This document shows positions 54,296 through 64,000 of a stretch of 64,000 nt of DNA, in pieces. Origin of the DNA: Lacrimispora xylanolytica (GTDB taxonomy: Bacteria; Bacillota; Clostridia; Lachnospirales; Lachnospiraceae); contig NZ_CP113524.1 of NCBI RefSeq assembly GCF_026723765.1, positions 744,001 to 808,000 on the forward strand. The letters run 5' to 3'. The notes under the pieces are model-generated. The model ran no database searches and was not told the origin of the DNA. It was given only the letters and a program-made list of their open reading frames with translations. The position numbers and the translations under genes were made by a program. The first letter of the stretch is position 1. Every line of letters starts with the position of its first letter.

Positions 54296-54316
54296 ATGTC
54301 TTACCAATAAAGACAC
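54296..54316. repeat. Inverted repeat carrying GTGTCTT-like arms
   Basis: ATGTCTT-N7-AAGACAC lies between csbD and glsB. The arms match the half-site of the tail-element operators, but the spacer is seven bases instead of three. Could be a decayed or unrelated site. Confidence 0.3.
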
Positions 54317-54357
54317 CCAGTCATTTTTCCTTTAAAGACTTTTACCAGCTATTGTTT

Positions 54358-54606
54358 TTATTTTCGGATTTTATTAACAATAAACAATAAAACACAAGAA
54401 CCTATAAAGGCTACTAAAAGACTCCAAAGATTAAATCCGGTAACGCCAGCTCCTCCTAGCAGATTCATAATAAATCCACCCAGAAAGCCACCGATGATAC
54501 CGACGCATATATTTGCGAATGCGCCCATCTTTTTATCATTTCCTGTCACCATGCTTGCAAGCCAGCCTGCTAAAGCACCTATAATAATCCAGCCGATAAT
54601 TCCCAT
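54358..54606 (-). CDS. GlsB/YeaQ/YmgE-family membrane stress protein
   Basis: Protein of 82 aa with about three hydrophobic segments and the family pattern GIIGWIIIGALAGWLASMVT plus Gly-rich VGIIGGFLGGFIMNLLGG. The old name transglycosylase-associated protein has no proven activity behind it. GAGGTGA precedes the ATG. Often paired with CsbD-like proteins in stress regulons. Confidence 0.88.
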   Translation of the reverse strand: MGIIGWIIIGALAGWLASMVTGNDKKMGAFANICVGIIGGFLGGFIMNLLGGAGVTGFNLWSLLVAFIGSCVLLFIVNKIRK

Positions 54607-54642
54607 TGAATCACCTCGTTTCTTAATTGATTAATTAACTAA

Positions 54643-54672
54643 TTTATAGCATGATTTGGTAAAAAGTGTCAA
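54643..54672 (-). promoter_or_regulatory. Promoter of glsB (and probably csbD)
   Basis: Minus strand TTGACA (54672-54667), 18-bp spacer, TATAAA (54648-54643) with extended -10 (TGC before it). Confidence 0.7.
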
Positions 54673-58067
<3,395 letters not shown>

Positions 58068-58078
58068 GTTGAAATATA

Positions 58079-58123
58079 AAATATAGCAATGAGTGCTGAT
58101 AAGTCAGAACCATTGCTATATTT
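58079..58123 (+). terminator. Terminator of lacZ
   Basis: Perfect 13-bp stem AAATATAGCAATG with a 19-base loop and a T-tract, 11 bases after the stop codon. Confidence 0.85.
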
Positions 58124-58181
58124 TTATATTTGAGTATGATAGGATGTTCGTAAACTTCTAAAGTCATGAAAAGGTGATGCG

Positions 58182-58520
58182 ATGAAAATACGTAAGGAAT
58201 ATACATGTCCATTGGAATTGACCCATGATATTATAAGGGGAAAATGGAAGCCGATTATTTTATGGACGCTTGGGAAAGAGCCGTTATCCTTAGCCCGTCT
58301 TCAGCGAGAGATAAATGGAATTACTCAGAAAATGCTTTTAGAACAGATCAGTGAACTGCTTCCTTTTGGATTAATTACAAAAGAGACTTTTGAAGGTTAT
58401 CCATTAAAAGTTCAGTATTCTCTCACCGACCGGGGAAGGAAGCTGCTTGAGGCGATTACAATTATGCAGGCAATTGGGTCCGATCTTTTAACGGAAGAAG
58501 ACATGGGAAATATTCCATAG
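58182..58520 (+). CDS. HxlR-family transcriptional regulator
   Basis: MarR-like winged-helix regulator of 112 aa. Signature: conserved N-terminal Cys (C9, in YTCPLELTHDIIRGKWKPII), then LARLQREINGITQKMLLEQI as the DNA-recognition region. Members of the family often sense electrophiles or disulphide stress through the N-terminal Cys. AAAGGTGATG precedes the ATG. Faces the flavin-binding protein gene 98 bp downstream, with a palindrome between them. Confidence 0.88.
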   Translation: MKIRKEYTCPLELTHDIIRGKWKPIILWTLGKEPLSLARLQREINGITQKMLLEQISELLPFGLITKETFEGYPLKVQYSLTDRGRKLLEAITIMQAIGSDLLTEEDMGNIP

Positions 58521-58543
58521 GAAGAGGTTTACAGAGCTTTCGA

Positions 58544-58563
58544 TACCCACAAAAAAGTGGGTA
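58544..58563. promoter_or_regulatory. Palindromic operator candidate for the HxlR regulator
   Basis: TACCCAC-N6-GTGGGTA, a perfect 7-bp dyad with an all-A spacer, 55 bp before the flavin-binding protein gene. Resembles the symmetric sites HxlR-type regulators bind. Confidence 0.5.
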
Positions 58564-58617
58564 ATTTACAAATTTCTATTCCAGTTTTATCATTGATGAT
58601 ATAAGGAGGACAGGAAT

Positions 58618-59034
58618 ATGAGAGATGTTGAAAAAACCATTGGAAACTTCATTGAAAAGCGCAATGTTTCATTTATCAGTTCTATAGATGAACAAGGATT
58701 TCCTAACACAAAGGCAATGCTTCCACCCAGAAAGATGGAAGGAATCAAAACATTTTATTTTACTACCAATACCTCGTCTATGCGGGTATCCCAATACAGA
58801 GAATGTCCAAATGCCTGCATCTACTTCTGTGATACCAGATTTTACCGTGGAGTGATGTTAAGAGGTACTGTAGAGGTATTAGAGGATGAGGAAAGCAAGA
58901 AGATGATCTGGAAAGATGGGGATACCATGTATTATCCTCAGGGCGTGACAGACCCGGATTATTGTGTCCTTAAATTTACTGCAAAAGATGGCAGATATTA
59001 TAGCAACTTTCATTCAGAGTCTTTTGAAGTGTAA
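58618..59034 (+). CDS. Pyridoxamine 5'-phosphate oxidase-like flavin-binding protein
   Basis: Split-barrel flavoprotein of 138 aa. Pattern RNVSFISSIDEQGFPNTKAM near the N-terminus, then FYFTTNTSSMRVSQYRECPN, then YRGVMLRGTVEVLEDEE, typical of the general-stress/PNPOx-like group that binds FMN or F420. Enzyme substrate unknown. AGGAGG precedes the ATG. Pairing with the HxlR regulator suggests redox- or xenobiotic-induced expression. Confidence 0.85.
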   Translation: MRDVEKTIGNFIEKRNVSFISSIDEQGFPNTKAMLPPRKMEGIKTFYFTTNTSSMRVSQYRECPNACIYFCDTRFYRGVMLRGTVEVLEDEESKKMIWKDGDTMYYPQGVTDPDYCVLKFTAKDGRYYSNFHSESFEV

Positions 59035-59045
59035 TGGCGGTAGAT

Positions 59046-59090
59046 AAAAACAGCAAGGAATCTAAATAAACCAGATTTCTTGCTGTTTTT
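59046..59090. terminator. Bidirectional terminator between PNPOx-like gene and thiamine operon
   Basis: AAAAACAGCAAG-g-AATCT and its near-complement (59073-59090), T-rich both ways. Serves the PNPOx-like gene on the plus strand and the thiD end of the minus-strand operon. Confidence 0.85.
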
Positions 59091-59134
59091 CATTTTGTTT
59101 CATGATGGTGTAAGGGATATCCGTTAAGGCTGCC

Positions 59135-59935
59135 TTAAGTATCCTTAAACCCATGCCAGATAGGGCCGTTGCCATTACCAAGCTCCAGCCCAGCCATTAA
59201 AGCCCCGGTTAAATATTCCTTGGCAAGTAATATACTTTCTTCCAGACCTTTTTTCATAGCAAGACCGCAGGCAATGGCAGAAGATAAGGTGCACCCGGTT
59301 CCATGGGTGTTTGAAGTCTCTATCCGTTTTCCATGAAACCAGGTAATGATTCCATTCTGGCACAGCACATCATTGGCCTCCATACTGCTGTGACCCCCTT
59401 TTAATAGAAAGGCAGTTTTGTATTTTTTACATAATTCCATTGCAGCCTCTTCCATGTCGTTTTTGGATAGGAGAGGCTTTTTTGTGGATAAGAGTACCTG
59501 CGCTTCCGGAATATTGGGGGTAACCAAAGCAGCAAGGGGAAAGAGTTTATCTGTTAAATCCTTAAGGCCATTCTGTTCAAACAAAGTTCCTCCGCTGGTC
59601 GATACCATAACTGGATCTAAGACAACAGGAATCATAGGAAACTTCGATAGCTTTTCCGTTATCACTTTAATAGAAGCAGAGGAGCCAGCCATACCGATTT
59701 TAATTGCCTGAGGAGTTATGTCAGACAGAACTGCTTCCAACTGATCGGTGAGCATGAGTATACTCACGTCTTCTACCTGATAGACTCTGGTTGTATTCTG
59801 TGCGGTCAGTGCAGTGATAACACTGGAGCCGTAAAGACCCAGGGCAGCAATGGTTTTTAAGTCAGCCTGGATTCCAGCGCCTCCGCTGGGATCAGAGCCG
59901 GCGATGGTTAAAACTGAGGGAAGGGTAAAACTCAT
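59135..59935 (-). CDS. thiD: Hydroxymethylpyrimidine/phosphomethylpyrimidine kinase
   Basis: Ribokinase-fold kinase that phosphorylates HMP and HMP-P, 266 aa. Visible: TIAGSDPSGGAGIQADLKTI (substrate/Gly-rich loop), VVLDPVMVSTSGG and the anion-hole/catalytic Asp region NTHGTGCTLSSAIACGLA. Its ATG overlaps the thiE stop (ATGA), so it is the last gene of the thiC-W-M-E-D operon. Confidence 0.95.
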   Translation of the reverse strand: MSFTLPSVLTIAGSDPSGGAGIQADLKTIAALGLYGSSVITALTAQNTTRVYQVEDVSILMLTDQLEAVLSDITPQAIKIGMAGSSASIKVITEKLSKFPMIPVVLDPVMVSTSGGTLFEQNGLKDLTDKLFPLAALVTPNIPEAQVLLSTKKPLLSKNDMEEAAMELCKKYKTAFLLKGGHSSMEANDVLCQNGIITWFHGKRIETSNTHGTGCTLSSAIACGLAMKKGLEESILLAKEYLTGALMAGLELGNGNGPIWHGFKDT

Positions 59936-60573
59936 AATGCCACCACCTTCCGGGCTTCTTCCTTTAAAGAACGGACTGTATCAGAAATATTTGCTTGCCC
60001 AAAGATGCCAGAGACCACAGAGATTCCGGCAATCCCAGTTCCCTGTAATTTGGTTACGTTTTTAAGGGTGATACCACCTATGGCAGTAACCGGAAGTGGG
60101 GTGGCGGAGCAGATGGCAGAAAGCTGTTCCCTAGTCATAGGAAGGGCATCTGCTTTTGTGGGACTTGGAAATACGGCCCCTGCCCCGATATAGTCCGCCC
60201 CGTCTTCATAGGCCTTTCTGGCCTGCTCTGGTGTTTTTGCAGTCACTCCCAGAATTTTATTGGGACCGATCCTTTTTCGGACTTCACTGGCAGACATATC
60301 GTCCTGCCCTACATGTACTCCGTCGGCTTCGCAAGCAAGAGCAATATCCATATCGTCGTTTATAAGTAAGGGAATGCCATAGTGACGGGTCAGGGCTCGA
60401 ACTGCTTTTGCTTCCTTTAAAAACTCCTCTTTGTCCATATCCTTTTCCCGAAGCTGGAGCAGAGTGATACCAGAACTTAAAGCCTCCTCAACTTGCTCCA
60501 GTAAAGTTTTCTCCCCCCGATAGGCCTGATCGGTGACGGCATATAGAAGTAGCATATCTTTATGGAAGTTCAA
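59932..60573 (-). CDS. thiE: Thiamine-phosphate synthase
   Basis: TIM-barrel enzyme joining HMP-PP and thiazole phosphate, 213 aa. Landmarks are LLQLREKDM, LLINDDMDIALACEADGVHV with GQDDM, and VTAIGGI. The start is TTG, preceded by AAGGAGG at eight bases; it overlaps the thiM 3' end by 14 bases. Middle of the thiamine operon. Confidence 0.95.
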   Translation of the reverse strand: MNFHKDMLLLYAVTDQAYRGEKTLLEQVEEALSSGITLLQLREKDMDKEEFLKEAKAVRALTRHYGIPLLINDDMDIALACEADGVHVGQDDMSASEVRKRIGPNKILGVTAKTPEQARKAYEDGADYIGAGAVFPSPTKADALPMTREQLSAICSATPLPVTAIGGITLKNVTKLQGTGIAGISVVSGIFGQANISDTVRSLKEEARKVVAL

Positions 60574-61438
60574 TTCTAAGTCCTCCTTTTTTTAGAGAAT
60601 GGGAGGATAGATTGATTTCATCCATAAAATAACGGTGAAAGCTTCCGCTACCTCCTCCACACTCCTTTGTTTTTTTGTCAGCGTTTTCTCCGCATAAGCC
60701 GTAGATTGCTGTGGCGATAGTCATTGCCTCAAAAACTTTAGCGGAAGAAGCGGCATAAGCAGCAAGAAAACCATCCAGCATACAGCCACTCCCTGTGATT
60801 TGGGACATCTCCGGGCAGCCATTTTTCACCAGCCGGATCTGATCGTGATATGCGATAATATCCGTGGCTCCTGTCATGACGACTACAGCTGATGTAATAT
60901 GGCTTAAGAGATTGGCTGCTTCTATAAAGGAAGATACATTATCTTCTGTGATCTGATCTTCCCCTGAGGCGTCCACCCCCCTGGGGAGGTGAGAAGTATT
61001 ATTTGAAGATTCATTTATAAGCTGCCTTGTTACACTGGATAAAAGGGTCTTGATTTCAGAAGCATTCCCACGGACTACGGTTGGTACCACCTTCTTTACC
61101 AGCTCCTGAATCAGTTCTGTTCGAAAGGGAGTGCTTCCAATGCCAACCGGGTCAAGAATCACGGGAATACCCAAACGATTTGCTTCCATACCAGCCGCTA
61201 TCATGACGTCCAGAGTAGATTCTCTAGGAGTTCCGATATTTAAAAGAAGGCAGTCAGAGAGCCTGGTCATTTCCTTAACCTCTGCCGGGTGATCTGCCAT
61301 AATGGGAGAGCCGCCGCAGGCTAGAACAACATTGGCTACGTCCTTGGCTGTGACATAGTTTGTAATGCAATGGATCAAAGGGTGTTTTTCCCGTACTGTC
61401 TGAGGCAGAGCAGTATAGTCTTCCAGATTCATTTTCAT
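60560..61438 (-). CDS. thiM: Hydroxyethylthiazole kinase
   Basis: Salvages thiazole (THZ) by phosphorylation, 292 aa, ribokinase fold. PLIHCITNYVTAKDVANVVL with ACGGSPIMADHPAEV is the family N-terminus; ITGSGCMLDGFLAAYAA holds the catalytic Cys/Asp-type loop. GAGG before the ATG. With ThiW and ThiC it gives salvage of thiazole and de novo pyrimidine; no thiazole synthesis genes (thiG/H/S) are in the window. Confidence 0.94.
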   Translation of the reverse strand: MKMNLEDYTALPQTVREKHPLIHCITNYVTAKDVANVVLACGGSPIMADHPAEVKEMTRLSDCLLLNIGTPRESTLDVMIAAGMEANRLGIPVILDPVGIGSTPFRTELIQELVKKVVPTVVRGNASEIKTLLSSVTRQLINESSNNTSHLPRGVDASGEDQITEDNVSSFIEAANLLSHITSAVVVMTGATDIIAYHDQIRLVKNGCPEMSQITGSGCMLDGFLAAYAASSAKVFEAMTIATAIYGLCGENADKKTKECGGGSGSFHRYFMDEINLSSHSLKKGGLRIELP

Positions 61439-61457
61439 TTTAATATCCTCTTCCTTT

Positions 61458-62012
61458 CTATTCCTTGATCAGCCGGTTAAGATGAGAAACCAGGCCAAGA
61501 CGGCGGAAAATTTCGAATAAGGCAGCTGCCATCAGCGTCCCGCACACCGTGCTCAATAAAAATGGAACGACAAAAAAGAAGACAGCTATATCCTTACCCA
61601 TAAAAAAGACAGCCAGGGGATAGGAAACCAGTGCGCCAATGATGCCCGTTCCTCCAATTTCGCCAAGACAGGAAAAGAGAAGCTTGCCTGTTTTTTGAAA
61701 CAGGAGAGCGGAAAGAAAAGCACCTATCATACTGCCTGGGAATGCCAGCAGGCTTCCGGTACCAATTAAATTGCGAATCAGGGAAGTGCAAAACGCGGTC
61801 AAAACCCCATAAAATGGGCCAAGGAATATTCCGGCCATAACATTGACCAGATGTTGAATGGGAAAGCATCTGGAGGCACCGATGGGGATAGAAAAGCCGG
61901 AGAGCGCCACGGTAACAGCAGCCAGCATACCACTTAGTGCCAATTTTTTTATTCTGGACCTTTGGTTTATGTAAGAGCCTTTTCGTATCACTGCTTTTGT
62001 ATTTTGATTCAT
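61458..62012 (-). CDS. thiW: ThiW, substrate-binding (S) subunit of an ECF transporter
   Basis: Membrane protein of 184 aa with about five to six helices, of the ThiW family, predicted thiazole-precursor uptake S component that works with a shared energy-coupling-factor module elsewhere. Landmarks: ALSGFSIPIGASRCFPIQHL, GTGSLLAFPGSMIGAFLSAL. Placed between thiC and thiM and under the TPP riboswitch, matching a thiazole-salvage role. Confidence 0.9.
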   Translation of the reverse strand: MNQNTKAVIRKGSYINQRSRIKKLALSGMLAAVTVALSGFSIPIGASRCFPIQHLVNVMAGIFLGPFYGVLTAFCTSLIRNLIGTGSLLAFPGSMIGAFLSALLFQKTGKLLFSCLGEIGGTGIIGALVSYPLAVFFMGKDIAVFFFVVPFLLSTVCGTLMAAALFEIFRRLGLVSHLNRLIKE

Positions 62013-62049
62013 GATAATTCCTCCATTTCCGATTGTTTAGAAAAAACCA

Positions 62050-63357
62050 TCATTCATCAAAGATCGTAATTTTTTCCCCTTCCAGAATTCGGTTCATGTT
62101 TTTCATGGCGCAGAAATTTCCGCACATGGAGCAGGTATCCTCTTTTTCGGGTTTTGATGTTTCCCGGTAACGTCTTGCTTTTTCCGGATCAATGGCTAGC
62201 TTAAACATGGTTTCCCAGTCAAGACGCTTTCTGGCATCGCTCATCTGACGGTCCCATTCCTTTGCTCCCTTTATTCCCTTTGCAATATCAGCCGCATGGG
62301 CCGCGATCCTAGCAGAGATGATTCCTTCCTTCACATCATCCCCGTCAGGCAGCCTTAAATGCTCCGCTGGGGTGACATAGCATAAAAAGGCAGCTCCTGC
62401 GGCAGCGGCTATGGCTCCTCCGATGGCAGAAGTAATGTGGTCATATCCAGGGGCAATATCAGTGACCAGAGGACCAAGAACATAAAAAGGGGCTCCCTTG
62501 CAGATCGTCTCCTGAATCTTCATATTGGCAGCAATCTGATCCAGAGGCATATGTCCCGGCCCTTCAATGATAACCTGTACATCTTTCTCCCAGGCTCTCC
62601 GGGTCAGCTCTCCAAGTGTAACAAGCTCTTCAATCTGAGAAATATCAGACGCGTCTTCAATACAGCCCGGACGACAGGCATCTCCAAGGCTTAAGGTGAC
62701 ATCATGCTCCTGACAAATTTCTAAAATACGATCATAATGCTCGTAAAATGGATTTTCTTCCCCGGTCATTTCCATCCAGGCAAAGATTATGGAGCCGCCT
62801 CTGGATACGATGTTGGTCAGCCGCTGGGCATCCTTAAACCTGCGGGCGGTCTGCTTGTTGATGCCGACATGAATGGTCATAAAATCCACTCCGTCCTTTG
62901 CATGCATTTCTACAATATCAATCCACTCCTTGGCAGTAATCTCACCAAGGGCCTTGTGGTAATAAACAACCGCGTCGTAGATGGGAACGGTGCCAATGAT
63001 GGCGGGACATTCCTCGGTCAGTTTTCTGCGGAATTTTCTGGTGTCCCCGAAAGAACTTAAATCCATAATGGATTCTGCTCCCATGGAAACGGCGTCCTGA
63101 ACCTTTTTAAGCTCCAGGTTCAAATCATTTAAATCCCTGGAGGTGCCAAGGTTTACGTTGATCTTTGTCTTTAACATGGACCCGATTCCATTGGGGTTTA
63201 AGCAGGTGTGATGCTTATTAGCCGGTATGGCAACCTTGCCTTCTGCCACCAGGGGAAGAAGCTTTTCTGGCTCCCATTGCTCTTTTTCTGCGACCGCCAT
63301 TAATTCCTTTGTCCGAATGCCTTTTCTGGCAGCATCCATCTGTGTGGTGTAATTCAT
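62050..63357 (-). CDS. thiC: Phosphomethylpyrimidine synthase
   Basis: Radical SAM enzyme converting aminoimidazole ribotide to HMP-P, 435 aa, the short bacterial form. The cluster motif is C-x2-C-x4-C near the C-terminus ([12 protein letters not shown]). Other landmarks: [47 protein letters not shown]. First gene of the operon behind the TPP riboswitch; AAAAGGAGG precedes the ATG. Confidence 0.96.
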   Translation of the reverse strand: MNYTTQMDAARKGIRTKELMAVAEKEQWEPEKLLPLVAEGKVAIPANKHHTCLNPNGIGSMLKTKINVNLGTSRDLNDLNLELKKVQDAVSMGAESIMDLSSFGDTRKFRRKLTEECPAIIGTVPIYDAVVYYHKALGEITAKEWIDIVEMHAKDGVDFMTIHVGINKQTARRFKDAQRLTNIVSRGGSIIFAWMEMTGEENPFYEHYDRILEICQEHDVTLSLGDACRPGCIEDASDISQIEELVTLGELTRRAWEKDVQVIIEGPGHMPLDQIAANMKIQETICKGAPFYVLGPLVTDIAPGYDHITSAIGGAIAAAAGAAFLCYVTPAEHLRLPDGDDVKEGIISARIAAHAADIAKGIKGAKEWDRQMSDARKRLDWETMFKLAIDPEKARRYRETSKPEKEDTCSMCGNFCAMKNMNRILEGEKITIFDE

Positions 63358-63409
63358 TTGTGATCCTCCTTTTATTTTGCCGGAGGGACTGACGAGAACA
63401 TGTGCAAAT

Positions 63410-63440
63410 AAAAAGAGCCCATACCAACAGGCACAGGCTC
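63410..63440 (-). terminator. Riboswitch terminator before thiC
   Basis: Minus strand: 11-bp stem (three G-U) with TGTT loop and five U at 63414-63410. Expression platform of the TPP riboswitch, 50 bp before the thiC start. Confidence 0.88.
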
Positions 63441-63465
63441 AGAGAATAGATTCGTCTCGTATAAA

Positions 63466-63548
63466 TCCCTACGTTGGCATTACCCAAATCAGGTTATAAA
63501 GGTCGAAGTTTGATTACTTCCTCTCAGCCCGCTTACGAGCTCCCTCTT
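63466..63548 (-). ncRNA. TPP riboswitch (THI element)
   Basis: Minus strand holds the conserved THI-box parts in order: GAGGGAGC, GCTGAGAGGAAG, AACCTGATTTGGGTAATGCC and CGTAGGGA. TPP binding is expected to favour the downstream terminator and switch off thiCWMED. The placement directly before thiC is classical. Confidence 0.97.
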
Positions 63549-63556
63549 GTGGCATT

Positions 63557-63585
63557 AGTGTAACACCGGGGCAAATCATTGTCAA
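63557..63585 (-). promoter_or_regulatory. Promoter of the thiamine operon
   Basis: Minus strand TTGACA (63585-63580), 17-bp spacer, TACACT (63562-63557). It directly abuts the riboswitch and follows trpA by 15 bp. Confidence 0.8.
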
Positions 63586-63599
63586 GATGAAAAAGGGGA

Positions 63600-64000
63600 T
63601 TATGATATGGCAGCTTTCATTTCTCTCACATAGGAGCAGATTGGCTCGATGCAGTCAGCACCGTATCTGGCAGCCAGTTTAACAATGGCACTGCCAACGA
63701 TCACCCCATCTGCATACCGGCTCATTTCCGCTGCCTGCTCCGTGGTGGATATCCCAAATCCGATGGCGCAGGGAATGTTCTTAGTCTCCTTTACCAGAGA
63801 AATCATATCTCCAAGATTCGTGGTGATTTCTTTTCTTACTCCGGTAACGCCCATGGAGGAGACGCAGTAGACAAAGGCTTCTGCCTCAGCCGCGATGGTC
63901 TTTATTCTCTCCTTAGAGGTAGGTGCGATCAGGGAAATGAGATCGATGCCGTACTGATTGCAGTAGGGTTTTAATTCCTCTTTTTCCTCAAATGGCATAT
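63600..64000 (-). CDS. trpA: Tryptophan synthase alpha chain, C-terminal part (cut by window edge)
   Basis: C-terminal 130 or so residues of TrpA, which splits indole-3-glycerol phosphate. Diagnostic is LPFEEKEEL-like start PFEEKEELKP, then DLISLIAPTSKERI, VYCVSSMGVTGVR (loop with phosphate-binding residues) and GFGISTTEQA. The frame is still open at the window edge, so the N-terminal half lies beyond 64000. No obvious terminator between its stop codon and the thiamine promoter. Confidence 0.93.
   Translation of the reverse strand, partial: MPFEEKEELKPYCNQYGIDLISLIAPTSKERIKTIAAEAEAFVYCVSSMGVTGVRKEITTNLGDMISLVKETKNIPCAIGFGISTTEQAAEMSRYADGVIVGSAIVKLAARYGADCIEPICSYVREMKAAIS

Overview
The window looks like chromosomal DNA of a low-to-mid GC anaerobic Firmicute, most likely a Lachnospiraceae member of the Clostridium saccharolyticum/Lacrimispora type. 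This is an inference. It rests on Shine-Dalgarno-led genes with consensus promoters, the giant 2-hydroxyacyl-CoA dehydratase activase, the DUF6323/DUF6179 pair, DUF1540, RNase Y next to recA-recX, and a PBSX-type tail module. No rRNA, tRNA, CRISPR array or intact insertion sequence was seen.

Layout. (1) 1-9.2 kb: cell-wall and housekeeping genes: an NlpC/P60 hydrolase cut by the window edge, a class-A-like serine hydrolase, a YjjG nucleotidase with a YczE-like membrane protein divergent from a Crp/Fnr regulator, a YgjP metalloprotease, recJ, glyA, DUF1540 and a GH43 glycosidase. (2) 9.2-29.6 kb: a secreted cell-wall-binding-repeat protein behind a MerR-type promoter, DUF6323/DUF6179, a Bcr/CflA drug exporter behind a leader that looks like a ribosome-controlled attenuator, the CoA-dehydratase activase, corA, a rhomboid-like protein, pyk, lysA, an intracellular subtilase, recA (LexA box), recX, rny and a D,D-carboxypeptidase. 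(3) 30.0-37.3 kb: a complete arabinose operon (transaldolase, GH51 arabinofuranosidase, araA, araB, araD, araR) with a promoter and a candidate AraR operator in front, followed by an MFS transporter divergent from an AraC regulator and by a second AraC gene. (4) 40.5-53.9 kb: a compact contractile phage-tail-like element: repressor, operator-studded divergent promoters, three small early genes, then the tail genes (terminator, sheath, tube, chaperone with a -1 frameshift site, tape measure, LysM-like adaptor, hub, baseplate, fibre). Integrase, terminase, portal, capsid and lysis genes are all absent. (5) 54-59 kb: stress proteins CsbD and GlsB, lacZ, an HxlR regulator and a flavin-binding PNPOx-like protein. 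(6) 59-64 kb: a thiamine operon on the minus strand (thiC-thiW-thiM-thiE-thiD) under a TPP riboswitch, then the 3' part of trpA.

How it fits together. The GH51 enzyme, araA/B/D and transaldolase take arabinan-derived arabinose to pentose-phosphate intermediates, repressed by AraR. The GH43 enzyme and LacZ extend plant-polysaccharide use. RecA, RecX and RecJ cover recombination and SOS. The tail element is the main accessory system: its architecture is a lambda-like switch driving a tailocin-like particle whose release route is not encoded here.

Best leads for a second look: the tailocin switch and missing lysis genes, the -1 frameshift in the tail chaperone, the four-codon leader overlapping a terminator before the drug exporter, the 19-bp-spacer MerR-type promoter with no MerR gene nearby, a hairpin-bridged Shine-Dalgarno at the giant activase, and an orphan small-RNA gene between the subtilase and recA.
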